A stretch of DNA of 64,000 nucleotides from Pantoea rodasii (lineage in GTDB: Bacteria; Pseudomonadota; Gammaproteobacteria; Enterobacterales; Enterobacteriaceae). Below, one piece after another: positions 17,624-24,937 of the stretch. Numbering within the stretch: the stretch's first letter is position 1; every line of letters begins with the position of its first letter. The stretch lies in NCBI RefSeq assembly GCF_002095465.1, contig NZ_MLFP01000009.1, positions 1 to 64,000 on the forward strand, in the 5' to 3' direction. The position numbers and the translations under genes were made by a program. Below the pieces are notes generated by a model. It saw nothing but the letters and a program-made list of their open reading frames with translations, had not been told where the DNA came from and did no database searches.

Positions 17624-17654
17624 AGCCGCGTGGGATCACCCGCGCGGCTTTTTT
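17624..17654 (+). terminator. Rho-independent terminator of the amidase gene
   Basis: AGCCGCG at 17624-17630 pairs with CGCGGCT at 17643-17649. The stem extends inward through GGG/CCC with one T-G pair, and a run of six T follows. It lies 15 bases past the amidase stop. Confidence 0.85.
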
Positions 17655-17727
17655 ACGCCGTTATGGCCTGAAACTTGCTTAATTTGTTGTGATTTCGCCC
17701 TTTTTCGCCAGGTTAGGGGACGTTGCT

Positions 17728-18669
17728 ATGAGAGAAACTTTCACCACGGATCACCTCGATAATCGTCATCGTTTTGATGCCTGGCGCGATGCAGTCTGTT
17801 CGCGCCTGATCAAAGCGGAAGCCCGCCAGGTCAATTCCGGCGCTTTTTCCGGCAGCTTCAGCTATTCGATGCTCGGCCATGTGGACATCGCCCATCATGT
17901 GTCTCACACCGCGCTAATGTGGCAACGCACACCAGAGTGCATTCGCCGTCATCCCAATCACGACTTCTATCTCGGCTATGTGCGGTCTGGCATTGGCACG
18001 CTGCGCCAGAACGACAACCAGTCTCGTGTGAGTGCCGGCGATGTGGTGATTTACGATGCCGCAACGCCGTTCGATTTTGCCATGGACAATGTGGCGATCA
18101 ATATTGTTCATCTGCCCCGTCAGATGATCGAAAAAGAGGCCCCGGCGATCGCCCGACTGGCGGGTAAAACGCTGGATCTGAGCCGTCCCGGCATGACCTC
18201 ACTGAAGCAGCTATTACAGGAAGCATTTAGCTTCAACGCCGAGTGTGAGAACGGTTATCTCGCCGAACAGTTCGCTAATACGCTAATTAATATGATTTCA
18301 GTAAGCGTTAATTTGCAAAAAGGTGAGGATGCGCTGAAGCCGGATTTATACTCACGCGTGGTGAGCTATCTGCGGCAGAACCTGCAGGAAGCGGATTTAT
18401 CGATGGCGCAGATTGCCAATGCGCACCATGTTTCCCCGCGCACCATTAGCCGGGTATTTGCTGCGCACGGCACTACGCCGATGAATTTTGTCTGGCATGA
18501 ACGTTTGCTGGCCTGTCGCAAAGCGCTCGCAGAGGGTAAAGCGCGCAATATTACCCAGGTCGCGCTCGATCATGGTTTTAGTGATATGTCGCACTTCAGC
18601 CTGGCGTTCCGCAAAGCCTTTGGATATACCCCCAGCAGCTTGCTGCGCCAAACCGAAGATTCACGCTAG
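17728..18669 (+). CDS. AraC-family regulator (FeaR/NitR-like sensor domain)
   Basis: The 313-residue regulator has an N-terminal sensor of the AraC-binding type found in FeaR and NitR (HRFDAWRDAVCSRLIKAE, GTLRQNDNQSRVSAGDVVIYD). The C-terminal double helix-turn-helix includes LSMAQIANAHHVSPRTISRVF and ITQVALDHGFSDMSHFSLAF. Relatives control amine, amide and nitrile catabolism. ATG 17728 has AGGGGA upstream. It follows the amidase on the same strand after a terminator and converges with the antiterminator gene after 13 bases. Control of the amidase and/or the Urt-like operon is likely but inferred. Confidence 0.87.
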   Translation: MRETFTTDHLDNRHRFDAWRDAVCSRLIKAEARQVNSGAFSGSFSYSMLGHVDIAHHVSHTALMWQRTPECIRRHPNHDFYLGYVRSGIGTLRQNDNQSRVSAGDVVIYDAATPFDFAMDNVAINIVHLPRQMIEKEAPAIARLAGKTLDLSRPGMTSLKQLLQEAFSFNAECENGYLAEQFANTLINMISVSVNLQKGEDALKPDLYSRVVSYLRQNLQEADLSMAQIANAHHVSPRTISRVFAAHGTTPMNFVWHERLLACRKALAEGKARNITQVALDHGFSDMSHFSLAFRKAFGYTPSSLLRQTEDSR

Positions 18670-18682
18670 TCTTCAGGCCGCC

Positions 18683-19273
18683 CTACAATTTCTGCAGCTG
18701 GTTAATCACCCGCTCAGCCGTAAACTCCAGGCTGCTGCGGGTATTCATCGCCTCGGTGCGCATAAAACGATACGCGCCCGACTCATCCAGGCCAAAGGTC
18801 TGCATCAGCACCCCTTTCGCCTGCGCCAGTTGTTCATTTTTCGCTTTGCGCTGCTGACGCGCCTGCAGTTCAGCACGCAAACGCGTACGCTGCTGCGCGG
18901 ACTGCCACGTGCCGATAATCTGCACAATCAAGGCAAACGGGTTGAGTTCGCGTTCGGCAATCGCCGTGGGTTGCAGCTTCAATAACAGCGGGAACAACCG
19001 TGCATCATGGCAGTTCGCCAGTGCAATCATTGGCGTATCAGAGTCTTGCAGGCGGCTAAACAGGCGCGACAGCAGCGCCTCATGATGATTTTCAATCGCC
19101 ACCAGCAGCAGTTGGGTATCTGATGGCAATTCTGCCACCGGCGGCCAACTGTGCTGCGCATGGCAACCGAGTTGCGTCAGCGAAGCGCAAAACGCCCGCA
19201 CGCTCTGGGAATCAGGATGGAAAATATGCAGCCGAACGCCCGCAAGCGTGTTTAGCAGTGATGGCTCGTTCAT
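18683..19273 (-). CDS. ANTAR-domain transcription antiterminator (AmiR-like)
   Basis: The 196-residue protein has a degenerate receiver-like N-terminal half (LLVAIENHHEALLSRLF) and a basic coiled linker (RTRLRAELQARQQRKAKNEQL). A C-terminal ANTAR domain of about 55 residues follows (LAQAKGVLMQTFGLDESGAYRFMR, SLEFTAERVINQL). ANTAR proteins bind paired RNA stem-loops with six-base loops and prevent termination in the leaders of nitrogen genes (AmiR, NasR). The acidic phosphoacceptor motif of a true receiver is not evident, as in AmiR. It is the last gene of the Urt-like operon. A candidate target hairpin lies in the leader of the first gene, giving a plausible feedback loop. Confidence 0.87.
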   Translation of the reverse strand: MNEPSLLNTLAGVRLHIFHPDSQSVRAFCASLTQLGCHAQHSWPPVAELPSDTQLLLVAIENHHEALLSRLFSRLQDSDTPMIALANCHDARLFPLLLKLQPTAIAERELNPFALIVQIIGTWQSAQQRTRLRAELQARQQRKAKNEQLAQAKGVLMQTFGLDESGAYRFMRTEAMNTRSSLEFTAERVINQLQKL

Positions 19274-19366
19274 GTTTTACCTGTATGCATCCTGAAGAGG
19301 GAAGCATCACGTTAGATGAGTCGGGCAATCTACGCTGTGTTGTTGCTGCCGGGTGCTGTGTCAGGC

Positions 19367-19390
19367 GAGACAAGGCGTTTGCCCTGTCCC
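19367..19390 (-). promoter_or_regulatory. Stable hairpin in the gap before the ANTAR gene
   Basis: On the minus strand GGGACAGGGC and GCCTTGTCTC form a 10-bp stem (two G-T pairs) with an AAAC loop, in the 134-base gap between urtE and the ANTAR gene. It could separate or attenuate expression of the regulator. No T run follows, so it is not an obvious terminator. Confidence 0.4.
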
Positions 19391-19407
19391 GCGACCGCTG
19401 CTTTGAA

Positions 19408-20112
19408 TTAAGCGTGGAACCCTAAAAACTGCTCCGCTACGCTGGCACTGGGCTGCGTGCGCGGATCGATGCGCTGCACAATCTGCCCCTTTTCAATTAC
19501 GTGAATCTGATCGGAAAGCGCATACAGAAACTCAATATCCTGCTCCACCAGGATGATGGAGATATCCATTTCGTGGCGCAGTCGTTGCAGCGTCTCAATG
19601 ATCTCCTCGCAAATATTGGGCTGAATGCCTTCAGTCGGCTCATCCAGCAACACCAACTGCGGCTGCCCGCATAAACAGCGCGCCAGTGCCAGCAACTGCT
19701 GTTCACCCCCAGAAAGCGAACCCCCGGGTTGTGCCAGCAAGCGTTTCAGACGCGGGAAAATCTCCAGCATCTGCTCAATGATCTGCCCGGCCTTAGAGAA
19801 GTGTTTCACGCAGCCCATGCGCAGATTCTCCTCGACCGTCAGTAAGGGGAAAATCTGCCGTCCCTGCGGTACAAAACCAATCCCAGCTGCTGCCCGCTGG
19901 TGAGCCTGATAGCGCGTAATATCAATGCCGTTTAGTGCAATGGTACCTTGCCACGCCGGCAGTTCTCCCATGATGGTACGCAGCAACGTGGTTTTGCCCA
20001 TGCCGTTACGGCCCAGCACGCCCGTAAACGATTTCGCCCCAACGAACAGTTCAGACAGGTTCAACACCGGGACTTTGTTGTAGCCTGAGACCATCTCTTT
20101 TATTTCAAGCAT
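19408..20112 (-). CDS. urtE: Urea/amide ABC transporter ATP-binding protein UrtE-like
   Basis: The 234-residue ATPase has Walker A GRNGMGKTT, signature LSGGEQQLLALARCL, Walker B LVLLDEPTEGIQPN and the switch histidine position replaced by Gln (VEQDIEF), as usual in LivF/UrtE proteins. The EGIQP sequence is characteristic of the UrtE branch. It pairs with UrtD to power uptake of urea or short-chain amides through UrtB/UrtC. It overlaps urtD by 8 bases. The neighbouring amidase and ANTAR regulator make amides as likely a substrate as urea (FmdF-like). Confidence 0.88.
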   Translation of the reverse strand: MLEIKEMVSGYNKVPVLNLSELFVGAKSFTGVLGRNGMGKTTLLRTIMGELPAWQGTIALNGIDITRYQAHQRAAAGIGFVPQGRQIFPLLTVEENLRMGCVKHFSKAGQIIEQMLEIFPRLKRLLAQPGGSLSGGEQQLLALARCLCGQPQLVLLDEPTEGIQPNICEEIIETLQRLRHEMDISIILVEQDIEFLYALSDQIHVIEKGQIVQRIDPRTQPSASVAEQFLGFHA

Positions 20113-20836
20113 GTTTAATCTCCAGATTGCCGAGATACGCCTCTTTCACCAACGGATTCTGCGTCACCTCACGGAAGCTGCCTTCCGCCAGCACCGCACC
20201 CTGATTAAACACCGTGACCTGCTGCGCGATCATGCTGATGAATTCCATGTCATGTTCCACCACCACCACCGTGCTTTGCTGGTTGATGGCTTTAATCAAC
20301 TGCGCTGTTTTACGCACTTCCTGATGGGTCATCCCCGCAGCAGGTTCGTCCAGCAGTACCAATTGAGGGCGTGAAATCAGAATCATTCCCAGTTCAACCC
20401 ACTGACGCTGCCCATGTGCCAGTTCGGAGAGCACGGCATCCTGATGGTCCGCCAGCCCAATATTTTGCAGCACCTGATCAATAGCGGTGGGCAGTGTGGC
20501 TTTTGCCAGCTTGTTCGCCGCCGCCTGCCAGAGATTTTCACGGACGCTCAAGCCTTCAAACACGCTCGGCACCTGGGTTTTGATACCAATACCCAGCCGC
20601 GCGATATCCCAGGGTCGTTTACCGGAAATCACCTGATTACGGTAGCGGCACTCCCCGCGCGTGGGTGAGACCTGGCCACTGAGCATTTTAAAAAAGGTAC
20701 TTTTGCCCGCGCCGTTGGGGCCGATCAAACAGCGCAACTCGCCTTCATGCAGGGTAAAATCCACTTCTTTCACCGCATGCACTCCGCCAAAGCTGACGCC
20801 CATTTTGCGCGTTTCCAATAGGATGGTGGCTGTCAT
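20105..20836 (-). CDS. urtD: Urea/amide ABC transporter ATP-binding protein UrtD-like
   Basis: The 243-residue LivG-type ATPase has Walker A GPNGAGKST, signature ELAHGQRQWVELGMIL, Walker B LVLLDEPAAGMTHQE and VEHDMEF. The HGQRQWVE signature and the EPAAGMT sequence are typical of UrtD. Its start overlaps the urtC stop by 4 bases and its end overlaps urtE, so all three are translationally linked. Confidence 0.88.
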   Translation of the reverse strand: MTATILLETRKMGVSFGGVHAVKEVDFTLHEGELRCLIGPNGAGKSTFFKMLSGQVSPTRGECRYRNQVISGKRPWDIARLGIGIKTQVPSVFEGLSVRENLWQAAANKLAKATLPTAIDQVLQNIGLADHQDAVLSELAHGQRQWVELGMILISRPQLVLLDEPAAGMTHQEVRKTAQLIKAINQQSTVVVVEHDMEFISMIAQQVTVFNQGAVLAEGSFREVTQNPLVKEAYLGNLEIKHA

Positions 20837-21864
20837 TGCTTCACCTCACTCACCTGTGCACGACGCGTTGCAGCCGTTGACGGACGCTTACGCCGCCACA
20901 GACGCTGCAATGTTGGCAGAATGCCGCCGGGGATCAGCAGCACAAACACCGCCAGAATCACACCGAGCACCAAATTAACGTCAACGGTTTGCTGCGCGCC
21001 CAGCCGGGTCACCATCCATTGCAACAGCACACAGCTGATCACCGGCCCGACCAACGTGCCGCGCCCGCCAACGATGACCCAGATAATAATCTGTGCCGAC
21101 TGGCTGATACTGAATACGCCGGGGCTGACAAAGGCTCCCCAGTTGACGTAAAGGCAACCGGCCAATCCGGCAATCGCCGCGCCTATCGCAAAGGTCGCCA
21201 GCTTATGCGCCGGCACGTTATAGCCCAGCAGGCCTGCACGCTGTTCGTTTTCCCGAATCGCCACCACCGTTTTGCCAAAGCGGCTGAGCAGCACGAACTT
21301 CAGCAGGGCATAGCACAGGGCTAGCGCGCCTGCGGTCACGATAAAGATCGCTTCCGGAGACAGAATGGCATCGGGTTGGAACGGCATATTCAGCGTCGGC
21401 ACCGACGGTATGCCATTGAACCCGCCCAGCAGCGCCTGGCCGATGTGGTATTCACTGCCCGAGGTGGAATTGACCCAGTTAAACAGCACCAAACTGACCG
21501 CTAAAGTGATCGCGCCGAGATAGACATCGCTGACGCCGCCGTAAAAGATGACGTAGCCGAGTAACAGCGAGAACAGCGTCGGCAGAATAATCGCCATCAC
21601 CAGCGCCCAGGTTGAATCGCCCCAGTTGATGGCACAGATCGCATAGGTGTAGGCACCCAAACCGAAAAACGCCGCCTGACCAAAACACAGAATGCCGCCG
21701 TAGCCCCAGATGAACGCCAGACTGAGTGACAGCAATCCCATCACCAGAAACACAGTGATGGAGAGCAAGGTATAGAGTTCGATAGCGCCAGAGAGCCAGC
21801 ACGCTAGCAAAATCATCACCAGCGCACTGAGCACAATGCGCACCTTTTCCGAGAACAGTTTCAT
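20833..21864 (-). CDS. urtC: Urea/amide ABC transporter permease UrtC-like
   Basis: The 343-residue LivM-type permease has about ten hydrophobic segments, the conserved LSLAFIWGYGGILCFGQAAFFGLGAY, and the EAA-like coupling loop VAIRENEQRAGLLGYNV. The basic tail (LQRLWRRKRPSTAATRRAQ) extends beyond the last membrane segment. ATG 21864 is chosen because it overlaps the urtB stop by one base. The long open frame upstream belongs to another frame of urtB. Confidence 0.88.
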   Translation of the reverse strand: MKLFSEKVRIVLSALVMILLACWLSGAIELYTLLSITVFLVMGLLSLSLAFIWGYGGILCFGQAAFFGLGAYTYAICAINWGDSTWALVMAIILPTLFSLLLGYVIFYGGVSDVYLGAITLAVSLVLFNWVNSTSGSEYHIGQALLGGFNGIPSVPTLNMPFQPDAILSPEAIFIVTAGALALCYALLKFVLLSRFGKTVVAIRENEQRAGLLGYNVPAHKLATFAIGAAIAGLAGCLYVNWGAFVSPGVFSISQSAQIIIWVIVGGRGTLVGPVISCVLLQWMVTRLGAQQTVDVNLVLGVILAVFVLLIPGGILPTLQRLWRRKRPSTAATRRAQVSEVKQ

Positions 21865-22733
21865 TACAACGATCTCCTGAAGAAGCGCCCGGTAATGCCC
21901 TGCGGCAGCAGACGCAGCAGCACAATCGCACTGAGCAGCAGCGCGACGGCGCCAAACACTGGCGTGGAGAGATAGGTGACCAGCTGTGAGATAGTGCCAA
22001 ACAGCGCAGAAGATGAGAGCGTCCCCGCGATGATCGCGCTGCCACCGCCAATCACCGTGATAAACGCTTTGGCGATAAAGCTCACACCAATCGTCGGGAT
22101 CACCCCGGTGATCGGGGCCAGCAACGCACCGCCCAGCCCAGAAAGCGCCGCGCCCAGGCCAAACGTCAGGCTGTAGATCTTTCCGGGATTGCTCCCCAGT
22201 GCCGCCGCCATGCGCGCATTTTGCATGGTCGCTCGGGCACACAATCCTAGCGTGGTGAAACGCAGCAGCAGCCACAGTGCCGTGACCAGGCACATTGCGA
22301 ACACGATCAAAAATAATGAGTAGCCGCTGGTGCTGTAGCTGCCGACATTGACGCTGGGCAGCGGTGAACTGATGCCCAGCGTGGTGTTGCCAAACAGCAT
22401 GGTGGCCGCACCAATCAACGCCAGACTCAATCCCCAGGTCGCCAGCATGGTGTCGATCATCCGGCCGTAAAGATGGCGAATGATCACGCGTTCAATCACC
22501 ATGCCAAATACGCCGACGCACAGCGGTGCCACCACCAGCATCGAAATCCAGATGGGCACGCCAAAGTGATTGGTGGCCATGATCGCGCTATAGCCGCCCA
22601 GCATCATAAACTCGCCGTGCGCCATATTGACGATCTTCATCATGCCGAACACCACCGCGAGGCCCAGGCTCATGATCACCAGCACCGCAATGGCATTGAG
22701 CACTTCAATACCGTAGATTATCGACAGATCCAT
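21864..22733 (-). CDS. urtB: Urea/amide ABC transporter permease UrtB-like
   Basis: The 289-residue LivH-type permease shows SLGLAVVFGMMKIVNMAHGEFMMLGGY near the N-terminus, the LCARATMQNARMAAALG coupling loop and a LGAALSGLGGALLAP segment. It lacks the extra N-terminal periplasmic domain seen in some UrtB proteins, so it may be closer to FmdE-like amide permeases. The gap to urtA is 12 bases. Confidence 0.88.
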   Translation of the reverse strand: MDLSIIYGIEVLNAIAVLVIMSLGLAVVFGMMKIVNMAHGEFMMLGGYSAIMATNHFGVPIWISMLVVAPLCVGVFGMVIERVIIRHLYGRMIDTMLATWGLSLALIGAATMLFGNTTLGISSPLPSVNVGSYSTSGYSLFLIVFAMCLVTALWLLLRFTTLGLCARATMQNARMAAALGSNPGKIYSLTFGLGAALSGLGGALLAPITGVIPTIGVSFIAKAFITVIGGGSAIIAGTLSSSALFGTISQLVTYLSTPVFGAVALLLSAIVLLRLLPQGITGRFFRRSL

Positions 22734-22745
22734 GCAGCGCTCCCG

Positions 22746-23980
22746 TTACAGCTCAATCTGATACTGTTTGGTATCACGAGGGTTTTTCTTCAGATCGCAC
22801 ACCATCGCAGTATCGACTGGCGCCTGGTTGGAGAAGGTTTCCAGAATCTTCATCTGGTGGTTCTCCACTTCGGCAATGTGCACATCCAGCGAACAGTGAT
22901 GTGTGGTTGGGTCTACGGTGAGCTGGCCGCTGGGCGACGTCAGCGTGACGCCCGATTCCAGCGCTTCGATCACTTTCATACGATCGATATCCCCTGCCTT
23001 TCGTACCCCCTCCGCCCAGATCAGCATGCCCTGATAAGCACCCATCGCCAGATCGCTGATGTACATGTCGCCATAGCGCGCGTGGAATTTATCGACAAAC
23101 GCTTTGTTCTCCGCTGAGGGGATCTCTTGCATATAGTTCGCGGCGACCAGAATGCCGTTGCTCTCTTCCGGTGACAGAATGATGTGCTCATTGCCGCCAC
23201 CAAACACCGTGGAGGCGATGGGGATCTTGCCGCTCATGCCGGCAGCATGCCACTGTCGATAGAAGGAGATATGCGCCCCACCGACCAGTGCCGACCACAC
23301 CATGTCTGGTTTGGCGCTCTGGATTTTCGAGATTGCGGCACCAAAATCGGTGACATCCAGCGGGAAGAACTCCACCGTGATCACTTCACCGCCATTGTCG
23401 CGCACCGATTTCTTCACCCATGACGAGACGATCTGGCCGTAGTTATAATCAGCCGCCAGCACGTAGATTTTTTTGCCCCACTTCTTCATCGCATAGGGCA
23501 CCAGTTTTTCCACGGTTTGCGCCGGGGTGGAGCCAGAGGAGAAGTAGTTGCGGTCACAGACGCCGCCTTCATACTGCGCAGGATAGAAATAGAGGGAGCG
23601 GAAACGATCCAATACCGGCCGGATCACCTCACGCGAGGCAGACGTGATACCCCCGTGCACCACCGCCACTTTGTCTTTGAGCGCAGCCTGCTGCGCATAT
23701 TGCGCGTAAAGCTGCATGTTGGATTGCGCATCGTAATTGATGATTTGCAGCGGTCGGCCTAACAATCCCCCGCGGCATTAATCTCATCCGCAGCCAAATT
23801 AATGGCGTTGGACATCGGCTTGCCGTAAATATCCAGGCCGCCCGACAGATCAAGAATACTCGCCACTTTGATGGCGTCTTTGCTGTCTGCGGCGAAGGTG
23901 AATTTCGGTGCCACGCCCGCTGCCAGACCTAATGCCGAGACGGCCGATCCCTGAATAAATGAACGACGACTAATAGCCAT
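22746..23980 (-). pseudogene. urtA: UrtA/FmdD-like substrate-binding protein, apparent frameshift
   Basis: This is the periplasmic urea/amide-binding protein of the operon. It begins with a twin-arginine signal (AISRRSFIQGSAVSALGLAAG), as in UrtA. It continues with KVASILDLSGGLDIYGKPM and a Leu/Ile/Val-binding-type fold, including ARYGD, LAMGAYQGMLIWAEGVRKAG and DPTTHHCSLDVHIAEVE. The frame breaks in a C5 run (plus strand) at 23767-23771, between INAAG and LLGRPLQI. One extra base restores a 411-residue protein, the normal length. It is the first gene of the operon; its leader carries a candidate ANTAR target hairpin. Confidence 0.87.
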
Positions 23981-24055
23981 AGCACCCTCGCAATGATGTG
24001 AGTGAAATTTATAGAATGGGTATGTTCCGGGAGTCGGAAAGAATTAAACATGAGC

Positions 24056-24075
24056 GGCAGACTGCACTGTCCACC
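24056..24075 (-). promoter_or_regulatory. Candidate ANTAR-binding RNA stem-loop in the urtA leader
   Basis: On the minus strand GGTGGAC (24075-24069) and GTCTGCC (24062-24056) form a 7-bp stem closed by the six-base loop AGTGCA. The loop has A at position 1 and G at position 4, the ANTAR recognition pattern. It lies 75 bases before the urtA start of an operon that encodes its own ANTAR protein. The second hexaloop and overlapping terminator expected of the full motif were not found by eye. The rest of the 386-base stretch 23981-24366 shows only a tetraloop dyad near 24130-24150. Confidence 0.45.
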
Positions 24076-24366
24076 TGAATGCGAGAAAAGGGCCACAACG
24101 TTGGGCGCGTATTTTAGATTAGCAATAAGTGGGCCAGAATTTGAATTCTGCCACGCATAACGCTTAATTGAGCAGATTGACAGGGACGACGCGGCCTGTA
24201 GGCGTGCGCGCTGGGCAGCTAAGGGGATATATTCCTTCTTCGACCTGATTAACTGCACTTAAACAAAGCAAGAGGCACCCATTTAGTGCAGACGCGTCAT
24301 TCGAACCTGATTATCGGTTAACACTCTCGTTTTAGGCTTGCCCTGCACGTCGCTGCAAATTAGGCG

Positions 24367-24636
24367 TTAAGATCTAAAGAAATAAACTAACGCTGTAATA
24401 ACAACGCACACAGCACAAATAACCGCAGTGCCAGAAAACTCGCTTAATGCATCTAAATAGCTGGCATTGGCGGCATTAAAATTAATAATCGCCTGGCTCT
24501 CATTTTCAGCTTCAACCTCTGCATGATGTTTTCGATAACCCTGCTTCTTCATCTCACGAGAAACCGCTTGGGTGACGCTGTCCTTTGCGATGACTTTAGA
24601 GTGACCGCGTTTAAGGTAAATAACATATTTAGGCAT
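24367..24636 (-). CDS. Small hypothetical protein with C-terminal membrane anchor
   Basis: The product is about 89 residues. The N-terminal two-thirds is basic and soluble (MPKYVIYLKRGHSKVIAKDS, then MKKQGYRKHHAEVEAENE), and one hydrophobic segment (AVICAVCVVITALVYFF) lies at the end. It looks like a tail-anchored small membrane protein; no family is recognised. Two ATGs lie back to back at 24634-24639. The second is preferred because GGGAGG is then 4 bases upstream. It stands alone between the amide transporter leader and the siderophore receptor region. Confidence 0.55.
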   Translation of the reverse strand: MPKYVIYLKRGHSKVIAKDSVTQAVSREMKKQGYRKHHAEVEAENESQAIINFNAANASYLDALSEFSGTAVICAVCVVITALVYFFRS

Positions 24637-24869
24637 CATGCCTCCCTATTTTAATCAATGATGACGTCCCATGTTCATCCTGAATAATAAAGTAACCCCC
24701 GGTGATTAACCAAATACCGGTTATGGAATCTCGCACCGTTTCGCTAATATTTTGTCATCATGTAACAAAGATCACAGGATCTGCTGACAGAATAATCACA
24801 TTGCAGACAAGAATGTGCTGCTGAGCGAGGTATTTCCCAAAGATGCTGCCAAAAGCCAACATCATCATT

Positions 24870-24888
24870 GAAATTAAGAATCATTCTC
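24870..24888 (+). promoter_or_regulatory. Fur box upstream of the siderophore receptor
   Basis: The 19 bases match the Fur consensus GATAATGATAATCATTATC at 14 positions, with the core AATCATT intact. They lie about 50-70 bases before the receptor start, so iron-dependent repression is expected. The rest of the 300-base stretch 24637-24937 shows no gene. Confidence 0.7.
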
Positions 24889-24937
24889 ACTAAGGTGTTT
24901 CCACTTTTTTTTCTCTACAAGGAAGTGGTTGAATACC

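Noticed and set aside
21865..22293. Extension of the UrtC-like frame into urtB
   Set aside because: The extra residues are a His/Arg/Trp-rich out-of-frame reading of urtB. The start at 21864 overlaps the urtB stop in the usual way.
24025..24039. Minus-strand hairpin TTCCG-loop-CGGAA as the second ANTAR hexaloop
   Set aside because: The loop has five bases (ACTCC) and no G at position 4, so it does not fit the ANTAR rule.
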